DNA of 64,000 bases. Source: Parablautia sp. Marseille-Q6255. GTDB taxonomy: Bacteria > Bacillota > Clostridia > Lachnospirales > Lachnospiraceae. The stretch covers positions 1 to 64,000 of the forward strand of contig NZ_CATNVD010000011.1 in NCBI RefSeq assembly GCF_951230155.1, read 5' to 3'. The notes below the pieces were generated by a model that was given only the letters and a program-made list of their open reading frames with translations, searched no databases and had not been told where the DNA came from. The position numbers were made by a program, and so were the translations under genes. This document shows positions 1 to 9,349 of the stretch, one piece after another. Numbering within the stretch: the first letter of the stretch is position 1; every line of letters starts with the position of its first letter.

Positions 1-2
1 AG

Positions 3-116
3 GCACCGAAGAAGGATGGGAAAGGTTATGAATATCCGGTGATCGGTCATGTAGTAGGCCTGGAAGGAAAGGTGCGAGGTGACGGACGGAAGCTGTTAGC
101 AATGGCAGGATATTAA
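3..116 (+). CDS. 3' end of an unidentified gene
   Basis: An open frame enters from the left edge and stops at a TAA at 114-116, giving a 37-residue tail. The tail is rich in Gly and Lys and reads VIGHVVGLEGKVRGDGRK near its end. I do not recognise the family. No domain can be assigned from so short a piece, and the reading frame is supported only by the absence of stops, so it may be chance. Confidence 0.3.
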   Translation, partial: APKKDGKGYEYPVIGHVVGLEGKVRGDGRKLLAMAGY

Positions 117-348
117 ACAGCCCGGAATAAAAACAGATACCAAATGCAACACCTGTGAAGCCGCAGGCACTTAATGAATCAGAGTCGCAGGTGAGATGGA
201 TGAGGTCAGCTTCCGCTGCGAGCGAAATGGAGCGAGAATGCGTTAGCAGCGTTGCCTGTATCCTGAACGGGCGTATGATAAATCATGTATGAAAAAATTT
301 GCCAACGATTACTTGACAGTAACATCTAAGGAAATCTAAGTGTAAATA
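117..348. other. Intergenic stretch with nothing recognised
   Basis: About 230 bases between the left-edge frame and the LacI promoter. I see no convincing gene, tRNA or terminator. The segment around 180-280 is more GC-rich than the AT-rich sequence that follows and may be decayed coding sequence, but no frame supports that. Confidence 0.4.
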
Positions 349-379
349 TTTTGACATTTTGTCAAAAAAATGATATAAT
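349..379 (+). promoter_or_regulatory. Promoter with overlapping inverted repeat for the LacI-type gene
   Basis: TTGACA at 351-356 and TATAAT at 374-379 are separated by 17 bp, a consensus vegetative promoter. The -35 element lies inside a perfect inverted repeat, TTTTGACA (349-356) and TGTCAAAA (360-367) with a TTT centre. A protein bound there would block RNA polymerase, so autoregulation or another repressor is plausible. This repeat does not resemble the TGYTCGAGCA palindromes at 6117 and 6247. Confidence 0.7.
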
Positions 380-438
380 TTGCATAAAAAAGAGATAAAT
401 AAAAGAAAAAAATTGTATTAATGTAATAAAGGAAAAAG

Positions 439-1470
439 ATGGTTACTATAGTAGATATTGCGAAAAAAGCAGGAGTATCGCGCGGAACGGTTGACCGCGT
501 TTTGCATAACAGAGGAAAAGTATCTCCTGAGAAGGCCGAGCGGGTGAAGTATTATGCGAAGCAGATGGGGTATAAACCGAATCTCGCAGCTCAGGGGCTT
601 GCAGCAAGAAAAAAACAGTTTCAGCTGGGATTCTGTTATCTGGAGGGAAGAACAGCGCCCTTTTTTGAAAAGGTATGCGAAGAGGCGCAGAAATGTGCGC
701 AGGAGCTAACACAATATGGAGTAAAGGTATCTTTTTTTCCGATTCCGGTGGAGCACAATCATGATGAGGAAAGAATATTGGAATTTGCGCGCACATATCA
801 GATGGACGGCTGGGTCATGTATGGCACTTTCGGGACGCATTATCTGAAGGCGATGGAACAGCTTGGGCAGGAGGTGCCGCCTGTTGTCGCATATAATCTG
901 GACATGGAGCAAAGGATTGCATTTGTGGGCTGTGACTATGTGCAATCAGGAAGACTGGCATGCGGCCTGGCGGCGCTTATGACGAATCAGAGAGCAACTG
1001 TGGGTATTATTACATACTATGAAAAGAATGTGGCCAGTCAGAATCGGATTCTTGGATTTCAGCAGGAGATAGAAAGTCATTACCCGGATATGAAAGTTGC
1101 AGAGATTTTGTATCTGGAATGGTATATGGATCAATTTGATGTGTTTTTACAGGTAAAGAGTCTTCTGGAGCGCAATCCTCAGATTGATACAATTTACCTG
1201 GCGAATCCGGGAGATTACAGCATCTGCAAGGCGATCTACAAGGTAGCCGAGAAACGGCAGGTAAAAATCATCACACATGATCTGGCATCGCAGGAGCTGA
1301 TAGAAATGATCAAGAAAGGCGAAATTGCTGCTACAATCGGGCAGGAACCCGAAAAGCAGGGGAGAGAACCGCTGGAGCTGTTATTTAATTATCTGGCGTA
1401 TGGAAAATCGCCCGAGAAGGACTGGTATAAGACGGAGCTATCGATTCATATTCAGCAGAATGTGGAGTAA
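439..1470 (+). CDS. LacI-family transcriptional regulator of the pentose-glycan locus
   Basis: A 343-residue protein with the LacI layout. An N-terminal helix-turn-helix (residues 3-22, IVDIAKKAGVSRGTVDRVL) and hinge region (about 45-60) are followed by a periplasmic-binding-protein-like sensor domain. LacI proteins normally bind palindromic operators and respond to a sugar or sugar derivative. It is convergent with the aldolase-GH51-GH120 operon and at the outer edge of the locus, so control of the divergent glycan promoters at 6.0-6.3 kb is the natural inference. The effector is unknown. The hinge sequence (NLAAQGLAARKK) diverges from the usual NxxARxL pattern, so DNA specificity may be unusual. 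Confidence 0.85.
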   Translation: MVTIVDIAKKAGVSRGTVDRVLHNRGKVSPEKAERVKYYAKQMGYKPNLAAQGLAARKKQFQLGFCYLEGRTAPFFEKVCEEAQKCAQELTQYGVKVSFFPIPVEHNHDEERILEFARTYQMDGWVMYGTFGTHYLKAMEQLGQEVPPVVAYNLDMEQRIAFVGCDYVQSGRLACGLAALMTNQRATVGIITYYEKNVASQNRILGFQQEIESHYPDMKVAEILYLEWYMDQFDVFLQVKSLLERNPQIDTIYLANPGDYSICKAIYKVAEKRQVKIITHDLASQELIEMIKKGEIAATIGQEPEKQGREPLELLFNYLAYGKSPEKDWYKTELSIHIQQNVE

Positions 1471-1472
1471 AG

Positions 1473-1500
1473 AAAGGGGGGGCAGATTATGCCCCCCTTT
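1473..1500. terminator. Bidirectional terminator between convergent operons
   Basis: A GC hairpin pairs GGGGGGCA (1477-1484) with TGCCCCCC (1490-1497) around a 5-nt loop, flanked by A and T runs. It lies between the LacI gene and the end of the leftward operon and can serve both strands. Confidence 0.8.
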
Positions 1501-1537
1501 ATTCTGGCAGAACGATCTGATTTTTTTAAGAGAAAAG

Positions 1538-2437
1538 TCATGCCACCAGTTTTGTGTTTTTTAATAAGAGATGTACCTGCTCTTTTTGTTTTGCAGTTGC
1601 AGGAAGCAGCGGCGGCATACACACGGTGGATGCAGATGAGATATTTGTCTGATGGACAGCTTCTTTTATAATAGGGATAAATTGTTCGCCGATGGTGTAA
1701 ATGCTCATTAGAGCATCTATCTGATTCTGACACAGCTGCATTGTTGGCATATCATTTTTGCGTACGGAGTCAGCAAAGAGTGATGTAAGCTCAGGAGCAA
1801 AATTTGAGATACCGGCAATACAGCCATCTCCTCCGGATTGGATATTGTGCAAAAAGAATTCGTCAAAGCCGGAATATACCAGGAAAGAAGGAAATTCTTT
1901 TTTTACTTCCTGAATAATCTGGCGGGTATGTGCCATGTCAGCAGTTGTGTCCTTAATCCCAATAATATTGGGATACTGTCCGCAAAGGGTACGAATGAGT
2001 TGCGGGGATAGATTGTACCCGGTACGATCCGGGAAATTATACAGGATAATCGGACCATTTACCTGACTGGCGACCTGCCCATAAAAGTTTTCTATGGAAG
2101 ATGTCGGAAGGCTGAAATAAAAAGGCGAAATAATAACTAATGCATCGGCTCCCTGGTCCAGCGCATAATTGGATAAATCGATACATTCCTGAACGAGCAT
2201 CCCTCCGGTTCCGACATACAGAGGGATACGTTTATGAATATATGAAACTGCAGCTCGGATAAATGTCTTCTTTTCTTCTGTTTTGATTGCAAAAAATTCT
2301 CCTATACTGCCAAGAATGAGAATTCCATCCACGCCGTTTGAAATCAGATTTTCCCAGAGCATAGCGTTAGCTTCCAGGTCAATGTGCCCGTTGCTGTCTA
2401 ATAAAGTGACAGCGGGGCAGATCCATTTTGCTTGCAT
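1538..2437 (-). CDS. DapA/NanA-family aldolase, probable 2-keto-3-deoxy-sugar-acid aldolase
   Basis: A 299-residue class I (Schiff-base) aldolase of the DHDPS superfamily. Visible landmarks are GSIGEF (43-48), Tyr133 in ILYNFP and the imine-forming Lys162 in IGIKDTT. True DapA usually carries Thr-Thr at 44-45; here it is Ser-Ile, which argues against lysine biosynthesis. It is the last gene of a leftward operon after GH120 and GH51, 39 bp beyond GH51. With the YjhG-like dehydratase at 9346, a role splitting 2-keto-3-deoxypentonate into pyruvate and glycolaldehyde (as E. coli YjhH/YagE) is likely. N-acetylneuraminate lyase is less likely because no sialic acid genes are nearby. A strong Shine-Dalgarno, TAGGAGG, precedes the start. 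Confidence 0.75.
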   Translation of the reverse strand: MQAKWICPAVTLLDSNGHIDLEANAMLWENLISNGVDGILILGSIGEFFAIKTEEKKTFIRAAVSYIHKRIPLYVGTGGMLVQECIDLSNYALDQGADALVIISPFYFSLPTSSIENFYGQVASQVNGPIILYNFPDRTGYNLSPQLIRTLCGQYPNIIGIKDTTADMAHTRQIIQEVKKEFPSFLVYSGFDEFFLHNIQSGGDGCIAGISNFAPELTSLFADSVRKNDMPTMQLCQNQIDALMSIYTIGEQFIPIIKEAVHQTNISSASTVCMPPLLPATAKQKEQVHLLLKNTKLVA

Positions 2438-2476
2438 AGATACCTCCTAAATAAGATAAGTGTTTGGTAAAGCGGA

Positions 2477-4015
2477 TTAACAAGGAACAGTAAGCAATAC
2501 CACAGATTTAGACGGCATGTCTATTTGAAGTGTTTGTCCTGCTGATTTAAAACCGGTAAATCTCTGTGGATAAATCGTGTCAGGGTATTCAAATGTATTT
2601 CTGGCATTCATCTGTGGTGCAGTTAAGACTAATGCATTTGACACAGAAAGTGTTTCAAGATCAGGAATATGGCAGGTAATTTGTGCGCCCTGATCCGGTG
2701 CAATATTTACGAGTGTGATGTTAATTTGATTATCACGGTTTTTAGAGACGGACACATTGACTTGTTTAATGCTCTGTCCGTTGTAAGTGTAGTCTTCGCA
2801 CAATAGAGCAAAATCAAGTAGCTGGGCATCCTGGTGTACCTGGTACATATCGTAAATATGATATGTGGGAGTGAGGAGCATTTTGGCACCATCGGTCAGA
2901 ATCATTGCCTGCAGGACATTGACAGTCTGAGCAATGTTTGTCATATGGATGCGGTCTGCGTGATTGTTGAAAATATTGAGGCTGGTACCTGCGGAAATAG
3001 CATCGCGCAAGGTATTTTGCTGATATAAAAATCCCGGGTTTGTTCCAGGCTCACAGTCAAACCAGGTGCCCCACTCATCAATGATAAGGTCTACCTTTTT
3101 ATCTGGGTCGTAGAAATCCATGATTGCTGTATGCTTCTGAATAAGATGTTCCAGATGCAGGGCAGCTTTCATGATCTGAAACCACTCATCCTCGGCAAAG
3201 TCAGTCGCAGAACCTCTGGAAATAGAAGGATCCATATAGTACTGTTCATTTCCGTCTGCAAGATTTGTTGTGCGGGTCGGATCCGCAACGCGAGTATAGT
3301 AGTGTAGGGCAATAGCATCAATATAAGGTGCTCCGATTTCCATAAGTTCTTTTGTCCATTTATAGTTTTCGTTTCTTGGTCCGCAGGCGATACGATAGAG
3401 CTTGTTGTTGCCATAATCACGGGCATACAGATTGTATCGCATCATTTCATCGACATAGTATTGGGCACGCATCCGACCACCGCAATTCCAGTTTTCGTTT
3501 CCAATGCCAAAGTATTTTAGTCTCCACGGTTCTTTTTTTCCATTTTGTGCCCGCAATGTGGTCATAGGGGATTGCGCGTCAGAGGTCATATATTCAATCC
3601 ATTCGGACATCTCTCTAACTGTACCACTTCCTACATTACCGCAGATATATGGCTCTGCTCCTAATAGTTCGCAAAGCTCAAAAAATTCGTGAGTGCCGAA
3701 GTGATTGTTTTCTGAGATGCCGCCCCAGTGTGTGTTGACCATGGCGGGGCGGTGTTCCTTCGGACCGATGCCATCCATCCAGTGATATTCATCGGCAAAA
3801 CATCCCCCGGGCCAGCGGAGGCAGGGGATTTTGATTTTTTTTAATGCGCTGACAATATCTGATCGTATACCATGAATATTCGGAATAGAAGAATTTTCTC
3901 CGACATAAAAACCATCGTAAATACAGCGTCCCAGGTGTTCTGCAAAATGTCCATAGATCATACGATTGATGGTTGCTTTGGCAGAAGCTGAATTGATAAT
4001 GAGCTGATTAGCCAT
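2477..4015 (-). CDS. GH51 alpha-L-arabinofuranosidase
   Basis: A 512-residue enzyme with the GH51 fold: a (beta/alpha)8 barrel followed by a C-terminal beta domain. The acid/base Glu174 sits in GIGNENW and the nucleophile Glu314 in IIDEWGTW; the [14 protein letters not shown] motif near residue 70 is also typical. It removes terminal arabinofuranose from arabinoxylan or arabinan oligosaccharides. No signal peptide is present, so it acts in the cytoplasm on imported oligosaccharides. Only 2 bp separate it from the GH120 gene upstream, so the two are co-transcribed and probably act on the same arabinoxylo-oligosaccharides. Confidence 0.93.
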   Translation of the reverse strand: MANQLIINSASAKATINRMIYGHFAEHLGRCIYDGFYVGENSSIPNIHGIRSDIVSALKKIKIPCLRWPGGCFADEYHWMDGIGPKEHRPAMVNTHWGGISENNHFGTHEFFELCELLGAEPYICGNVGSGTVREMSEWIEYMTSDAQSPMTTLRAQNGKKEPWRLKYFGIGNENWNCGGRMRAQYYVDEMMRYNLYARDYGNNKLYRIACGPRNENYKWTKELMEIGAPYIDAIALHYYTRVADPTRTTNLADGNEQYYMDPSISRGSATDFAEDEWFQIMKAALHLEHLIQKHTAIMDFYDPDKKVDLIIDEWGTWFDCEPGTNPGFLYQQNTLRDAISAGTSLNIFNNHADRIHMTNIAQTVNVLQAMILTDGAKMLLTPTYHIYDMYQVHQDAQLLDFALLCEDYTYNGQSIKQVNVSVSKNRDNQINITLVNIAPDQGAQITCHIPDLETLSVSNALVLTAPQMNARNTFEYPDTIYPQRFTGFKSAGQTLQIDMPSKSVVLLTVPC

Positions 4016-4017
4016 AA

Positions 4018-6006
4018 TTAGAGATTCCTTTCTTTTGTATGCTTTTTAGTTGCGAGATGGATTTCCTGCGGACCTTCTGGTATGCAGGCAAATGGGCCGA
4101 TACACGATGCACCTGGTCTGCGGGAATGACCAAAGAAATCCTTTTCAATACAAAACGGCGTTCCATCTGGATTTTCATAAGGAAGTTCTGGTTCAAAAGC
4201 AATTCCGAGAAAATCGGTAGTAACAGGAATTGCGGATATAGAGGATGGATAGCTGCAAAAATCAAGCGTTACAGAAACTTCTCCATTTTCGTCTTTTAAA
4301 ACTATCTGAGGGCAATATTCTGGTACTGTCAAGCTGTTTGTTTCTTTACGGAATGGATGGGCGTCACCAAAGTAGAGATTGGACCCACAGTGCATAGGAA
4401 TACGCATGGTAGCAAATTCATCAACTGTATGCAGTGTGTGGTAGAAATCTTCCCCTTCGGCAGGGCAGGCATCATAAATAGATAGTCCTTTTGGCTGAAT
4501 TTCGCCCGGGTTTTTTATATCAAAGTTCATCCAGATTTTGTTGTCAATTGCTTTTTCCTTTTTTTCGAACTGCTTTTGTGTACCAGTAAAAATATTATTA
4601 TAAAAGCGATTGTCACCGCCTAGAATGGTCATAAAACCACGCACGCCTGTTTCGTGTGCGTAGTGATACGGTGTAAAACGGTTTGTGACTCTCGTCCATG
4701 TAAGAAAACCAGAGAAGAGATTGTGTAAATAAGCTCCGCCCTGAGAAAGATCACGCACGTTTTTCATGGAAAAGAAAAGGTTATTGTCTACAATATAGGG
4801 ACCGTGACTGACTTCTACAAACAGATCTTCGGTATCGTTGTCGTATAGCAGATTTCTGGTGATCCGTACTCCCTGCGCCTGCCAGTCCATCCACAGACCG
4901 CGATCGCAATTGTGAATGCAGTTATTTTCAATGAGGCAGTCAAGAGCAGCATGTAGCTTGATCCCGGCGACTTCAGCACCATTAAACATTCTTTTATGAT
5001 GAATGTTGAAGATATGGTTGTCTGTAATTTGACTGAACACGGCTCCTAAGTGACCACAAATACCGGTTTGTTCGCAATCGTGAATAATATTATTTCGGAC
5101 AATATGTGAGCCAATATGTTCTTTATCCCAGTTGCAGTGGTGCAGTGCGTTCATGATGACATCACGTTCACGTTGTGTTCCGTTTTTGGTTCCGAGTAAC
5201 GTCCATTCATTATGGCCAGATGTGATTTCTTTTCCGAGGCTGATACCAGAGTTTTTGGAATTGCTGATTTCATTATCCTCAATAATCCATCCCTTACTCC
5301 AATGAGGACCGATCAGACCTTCCTGAAGAGCAGTAGGGGGAGCCCAGTTTGGAGCAGCCATAGTTAGATGAAATCCCCGCACGGTTATGTAGTTGATTCC
5401 CGTATGTTCCGGCCAGAAGCAGAACTTTCGTACATTAATTTCTACTGTATTTTTAAAAGGATCAAATTCGCGGAAATTTACATAGATAGTAGTCTCTGTC
5501 TGCGTAGATTCACAATACCATTTGTGCAGGGACCATTCTGGTTCGCGTGCATTGTGGAATGGCAGGTTTGAGGAAAGCTCATCAAATGAATCAGCTTCAA
5601 ATAGAGATTTTCCATTGATGTAGACCTCTCCAAGATGAAATTTACGTTCCAGCGTATCAAACCAATCCCCCCACACGAGTTCCTGATACGGATTGAAAGA
5701 ACCAAAAAATGTGTTCGGCAAAACAGTTTTATAGATAGTGCCACTTACCTTTTCCCAGTTTTCTACAAGTTCAGATCCGGAAATAACGACGCTTTCTCCA
5801 GGCGCTGCTTCAAAGACGATTCGGGAAGATTCGTTGTTTCCGCCTCTTGGCGGGTTTACATGTTCACGATAGATTCCGGCATGCACGGTAATTGTATCGC
5901 CGGGCAGAGCCAGTGAAGCGGCATGTGAGATGGTTAAAAAAGGGTATTCGGAAGAGCCGGAATAGCTATCACTTCCGGATTTGGCAACATGATAGTGCTT
6001 TGACAT
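4018..6006 (-). CDS. GH120-type beta-xylosidase (right-handed beta-helix)
   Basis: A 662-residue protein with many short N-rich turns of a parallel beta-helix ([34 protein letters not shown]). The block [10 protein letters not shown] followed by [10 protein letters not shown] resembles the active site of GH120 beta-xylosidases; Asp374 and Glu398 are candidate nucleophile and acid/base. Length matches the family (about 640 residues). It lacks a signal peptide, so it acts in the cytoplasm, releasing xylose from short xylo-oligosaccharides. It is the first gene of the leftward operon, with a CAGGAGG ribosome site. A polysaccharide lyase or epimerase of the same fold is possible, but the GH51 partner supports GH120. 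Confidence 0.8.
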   Translation of the reverse strand: MSKHYHVAKSGSDSYSGSSEYPFLTISHAASLALPGDTITVHAGIYREHVNPPRGGNNESSRIVFEAAPGESVVISGSELVENWEKVSGTIYKTVLPNTFFGSFNPYQELVWGDWFDTLERKFHLGEVYINGKSLFEADSFDELSSNLPFHNAREPEWSLHKWYCESTQTETTIYVNFREFDPFKNTVEINVRKFCFWPEHTGINYITVRGFHLTMAAPNWAPPTALQEGLIGPHWSKGWIIEDNEISNSKNSGISLGKEITSGHNEWTLLGTKNGTQRERDVIMNALHHCNWDKEHIGSHIVRNNIIHDCEQTGICGHLGAVFSQITDNHIFNIHHKRMFNGAEVAGIKLHAALDCLIENNCIHNCDRGLWMDWQAQGVRITRNLLYDNDTEDLFVEVSHGPYIVDNNLFFSMKNVRDLSQGGAYLHNLFSGFLTWTRVTNRFTPYHYAHETGVRGFMTILGGDNRFYNNIFTGTQKQFEKKEKAIDNKIWMNFDIKNPGEIQPKGLSIYDACPAEGEDFYHTLHTVDEFATMRIPMHCGSNLYFGDAHPFRKETNSLTVPEYCPQIVLKDENGEVSVTLDFCSYPSSISAIPVTTDFLGIAFEPELPYENPDGTPFCIEKDFFGHSRRPGASCIGPFACIPEGPQEIHLATKKHTKERNL

Positions 6007-6116
6007 AAAAAAACCTCCTGATTAAATTTTCTTGTTGCTCTCTGCTTTCTATATCAGTGCGCAGATAACGAAATTGTGCATTGATATTTGTTAATAGTTA
6101 TGAATATACCATAGAT

Positions 6117-6126
6117 TGCTCGAGCA
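6117..6126. promoter_or_regulatory. Operator-like palindrome 1 in divergent promoter region
   Basis: TGCTCGAGCA is a perfect 10-bp palindrome with the central CG typical of LacI-family operators. It lies upstream of the leftward GH120 operon and 84 bp upstream of the rightward -35 box. A near-identical copy is at 6247. Confidence 0.6.
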
Positions 6127-6200
6127 CGCAAGAAGAAAAAGAATAAATAAAGAAAAAATATATGCAAAATATATAAAAATAAAAAATAATAATAAATATA

Positions 6201-6229
6201 TTGACTAAAATAACTAAATATGATATGAT
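6201..6229 (+). promoter_or_regulatory. Promoter of the sugar ABC/dehydratase operon
   Basis: TTGACT at 6201-6206 and TATGAT at 6224-6229 have a 17-bp spacer in an A/T-rich tract. The start site is expected near 6236, so operator copy 2 (6247) falls in the early transcribed region where a bound repressor would act as a roadblock. Confidence 0.7.
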
Positions 6230-6246
6230 CACCGTATCTATAAATG

Positions 6247-6256
6247 TGTTCGAGCA
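6247..6256. promoter_or_regulatory. Operator-like palindrome 2
   Basis: TGTTCGAGCA differs from the perfect palindrome at 6117 by one base. It sits just upstream of the ribosome binding site of the binding-protein gene. The pair are about 130 bp apart, a spacing that would allow looping by a tetrameric or paired LacI repressor. Confidence 0.6.
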
Positions 6257-6274
6257 CAGAAAAGGAGGATGAAA

Positions 6275-7552
6275 ATGAAAAAGAAGGTATTAGCAGCTAT
6301 ATTGGCTGCTGCAATGGCTGTAACGGGATTGGGGACGTTTCCGGTGATGGCGCAGGAGGAAGAACAGATTGAGCTTACTTTCTGGCATAATGTTCCAAAT
6401 GAAACAGGACAAAAGGTAATTGAAAATGCTATTGCAAGATTTAATGAAGAGTATCCAAATGTAAAAGTTACAGTGGTGGCAAATGAAAATGACCCGTATA
6501 AGACAAAGATCGCGACAGCTATGGCGGCTGGAGAGGAACCAGACATTATGACTTCAAACGGCGGAGGATGGCTGAAGACGTTCGTAGATGAGGGGAAAAT
6601 CTTAGATCTTACAGATCGTATTGCAGAAGTAGAAGATGAGTATTATCCGGCAGCCCTTAGTTTGTTTGAGTATGATGACAAGCGGTATGGGCTTCCGACA
6701 TCATTTGGTCCGGCTCCAGTATATTTTAATAAACAGATTTATGAAGAGCTTGGATTAAAAATCCCAACAACACTGGAGGAGTTTGAAGCGAATCTTGAGG
6801 CTTGTAAAGAAGCAGGATATATTCCATTTACTCTCGCAAATTCTGCGCAGTGGCCTGGGGCGCTTACCTTTATCTGGCTGTCTCTTCGATATGGTGGAAA
6901 GGATGCTTTCCTGAATGCCTATAACAGAGAAAATGGCGGTACCTTTGAGGATGAATCCTTTATTAAGGCTGGTGAGAAGATTCAGGAATGGGTAGAAAAG
7001 GGATATTATCCAGAGGGCTTTAATGCAATGAACGATGATACCGGAGCTTCCAGAATGCTTTTCTATAGTGGCCAGGCAGTGCATTTTATCAGTACAAACG
7101 GGATGGCGGCAAACTGTACAAGCGAGGCCCCGGAGTTTTATGAGAATAATCTGGATATGTTCGTATTCCCGGAGATTGAAGGCGGTAAGGGAAATGTAAA
7201 AGAAATTCTTGGTGGTGGAAATGGTTGGTCTATTACCTCGAAGTGTGAGCATCCAGATGAAGCATTTGCGTTGATTCATTATTTGTCGGATAAAGATTAT
7301 GCACAGGATAATGTAGATCTTGCTGGTGTAGTGAGTGGTGCAAAGGGGGTAGAAATGCCCAACCCAATCGCACAGAAAGTATCTGACATACTGCAGGAAG
7401 CGGACTACGTGCAGAATTTCTATGATCAGTTTCTTCCAACAGATCTTGCAGCTTTGCATAAGCAGACGACATATGATCTGTTTGGTCTGACTACGACACC
7501 AGAACAGGCAGCGGCAGATATGGAGGCGTTAGCGAAGGAAACGCTTGACTGA
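6275..7552 (+). CDS. Extracellular sugar-binding protein of a CUT1-type ABC importer
   Basis: About 425 residues with an N-terminal signal (MKKKVLAAILAAAMAV) and the SBP family 1 fold (ELTFWHNV start, GWSITSKC and a C-terminal helical region). It should capture oligosaccharides outside the cell for the two downstream permeases. The start at 6275 is chosen because AAAGGAGG (6261-6268) is too close to the ATG at 6269. The signal region has no lipobox cysteine, unusual for a Gram-positive binding protein. Arabinoxylo-oligosaccharides are the likely ligand, inferred from GH120 and GH51. No ATPase gene is present, so a shared MsmX/MsmK-type ATPase is expected elsewhere. Confidence 0.88.
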   Translation: MKKKVLAAILAAAMAVTGLGTFPVMAQEEEQIELTFWHNVPNETGQKVIENAIARFNEEYPNVKVTVVANENDPYKTKIATAMAAGEEPDIMTSNGGGWLKTFVDEGKILDLTDRIAEVEDEYYPAALSLFEYDDKRYGLPTSFGPAPVYFNKQIYEELGLKIPTTLEEFEANLEACKEAGYIPFTLANSAQWPGALTFIWLSLRYGGKDAFLNAYNRENGGTFEDESFIKAGEKIQEWVEKGYYPEGFNAMNDDTGASRMLFYSGQAVHFISTNGMAANCTSEAPEFYENNLDMFVFPEIEGGKGNVKEILGGGNGWSITSKCEHPDEAFALIHYLSDKDYAQDNVDLAGVVSGAKGVEMPNPIAQKVSDILQEADYVQNFYDQFLPTDLAALHKQTTYDLFGLTTTPEQAAADMEALAKETLD

Positions 7553-7572
7553 CAGTTATTTTGGAACATAGT

Positions 7573-7613
7573 GGGCACAGACTGCATGACACAGATGTCT
7601 GTCTGTGCCCTTT
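7573..7613 (+). terminator. Intercistronic stem-loop after the binding-protein gene
   Basis: GGGCACAGAC (7573-7582) pairs perfectly with GTCTGTGCCC (7601-7610), followed by TTTCTATAT. It probably acts as a partial terminator or 3' protector that keeps the binding protein more abundant than the permeases. A GTG inside the right arm (7605) is in frame with the permease but is not a credible start. Confidence 0.65.
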
Positions 7614-7637
7614 CTATATGGGAAAGGTAGGCGGGAA

Positions 7638-8522
7638 ATGATCAATAGTAAAAAATTAAATAAACGTCTGCTGGTATTGGCGTTTGTACTGCCGGCACTA
7701 TTTTTTTACGGTGTATTTAATCTGGCGGGTATTGTTAGGACTTTTTACTATAGCACTCTTGACTGGAAAGGAATTAGTGCAAACAAAACATTTGTCGGAT
7801 TGGAGAACTATATCGCAGTTGCAAAAGATCCTCTTTTTTGGAATGCGCTTAAAAATAATCTGATTCTTGTAGCAGTTTCTGTGTTTATACAGATTCCCTG
7901 TGCGTTAGGGCTCGCACTGCTGATCAATGCGAAACTGAAAGGTGCCAGATTTTTCAGGACTGTTTTCTTTATGCCGATGCTGCTTTCTACAGTGGCTACA
8001 GGAATTATGTGGATTTTATTTTATGATCCTAATTTCGGTATTCTGGCGTTGCTCATACATAAATTGAATTTACCGATCTCTACTGCTTTTTTACAGGGAG
8101 ATCGAGCATTGCCTTCTATTTTGCTGGTTATTTGCTGGCAGTTTATTCCTTTTTATATGATTATCTTGAAGGCAGGCCTGACGAATATCCCGGAGGAATT
8201 GTATGAGGCGGCCAAAATTGACGGAGCAAATTCGTGGCAGTGTTTTTCGCGGATTACAATGCCGCTTCTGATACCGACAATCAGGACATCTGCGGTGCTG
8301 CAACTTGTAGGTTCGTTGAAATATTTTGACCTTTTTTATGTAATGATGGGAGGAGCGCCGAATGAGAGTACAGAGCTCATGGCGACTTATATGTATAAAA
8401 AGGGCTTTACAGAATTTCGGATGGGGTATGGCAGCACAGTGGCGGCGTATATGTTCATTATATGTTTTGTATTTGCCTGTGTATTTTTATTTATGACCCG
8501 GAAAAAGGAGGATGCAAGATGA
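7638..8522 (+). CDS. ABC sugar permease (MalF/UgpA type)
   Basis: A 294-residue inner-membrane protein with about six hydrophobic segments. The cytoplasmic EAA loop reads EELYEAAKIDGANSW and contacts the ATPase. It forms the import channel with the next gene. The start is the ATG at 7638, with GGAAAGG upstream. Its stop overlaps the start of the second permease (ATGA at 8519-8522), so translation is coupled. The family is clear; the substrate is inferred from the neighbouring glycosidases. Confidence 0.9.
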   Translation: MINSKKLNKRLLVLAFVLPALFFYGVFNLAGIVRTFYYSTLDWKGISANKTFVGLENYIAVAKDPLFWNALKNNLILVAVSVFIQIPCALGLALLINAKLKGARFFRTVFFMPMLLSTVATGIMWILFYDPNFGILALLIHKLNLPISTAFLQGDRALPSILLVICWQFIPFYMIILKAGLTNIPEELYEAAKIDGANSWQCFSRITMPLLIPTIRTSAVLQLVGSLKYFDLFYVMMGGAPNESTELMATYMYKKGFTEFRMGYGSTVAAYMFIICFVFACVFLFMTRKKEDAR

Positions 8523-9349
8523 AAACGGTAAAACATTGTGTTACAAAAGGCGTGCTTTATTTTTGCTGTTTTATTGTACTGATCATCACAGGATTTCCGT
8601 TTGTATTCCTTTTGACGAACAGTTTTAAAGATATGGCAGATTATCTGCAAGGGGTATGGGATCTTCCTGATAAACTTTTTTTGGGAAATTATCAGGCGGT
8701 ATTGCAGCCTGACTTTTTACGTTACTTTTTAAACAGTGTGATAGTAGCTGGCATCAGTGTGTTTGTGATTGTTCTTGTTTCATCTATGATATCATTTGCA
8801 TTTGCCAAAATGCATTTTCGCGGACAGAATCTGTTATATTTTATAATTATTGCAGGGATGATGATTCCTGTCCATACAACACTGATTCCTACATTTACGC
8901 TTCTGAGCTCTCTGGGACTCAGGGATTCACTGATTGGTTTGTGTGGTCCATATATCAGTTATAATATACCGATATCGGTGTTTATCTTGACACAGTTTTT
9001 CAGAGAAATTCCAAAAGAGGTAGAGGAAGCTGCGATCATTGACGGGTGTAGTACATTTCAGGTTTTTAGAAAGATTACGATGCCATTGTCCAGCGCGGGG
9101 CTGTCAACGGTGGTTGTATATACATTTTTAAATATATGGAATGAGTTTATCAATGCAAATATTTTGATTGATTCGGCAGCAAAAAAGACATTGCCGCTTG
9201 GAATTCGTGATTTTTATGGATTTGAGACGGTGAATATTCCTGCAGTGTTGACTGCAATTCTGGTAGGTTCTCTTCCGGTGATTATTTTGTATTTTTGCGC
9301 ACAAGAAAAGGTAATCAATGGTCTGACGCAGGGGGCTGTAAAGGGATGA
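8519..9349 (+). CDS. ABC sugar permease (MalG/UgpE type)
   Basis: A 276-residue partner permease with six membrane segments and the EAA motif [17 protein letters not shown]. The start at 8519 is set by AAGGAGG (8505-8511) and the ATGA overlap with the preceding gene. Its own stop overlaps the dehydratase start at 9346, so the binding protein, both permeases and the dehydratase form one transcript. As in other CUT1 systems, the nucleotide-binding subunit is missing from the operon. Confidence 0.9.
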   Translation: MKTVKHCVTKGVLYFCCFIVLIITGFPFVFLLTNSFKDMADYLQGVWDLPDKLFLGNYQAVLQPDFLRYFLNSVIVAGISVFVIVLVSSMISFAFAKMHFRGQNLLYFIIIAGMMIPVHTTLIPTFTLLSSLGLRDSLIGLCGPYISYNIPISVFILTQFFREIPKEVEEAAIIDGCSTFQVFRKITMPLSSAGLSTVVVYTFLNIWNEFINANILIDSAAKKTLPLGIRDFYGFETVNIPAVLTAILVGSLPVIILYFCAQEKVINGLTQGAVKG

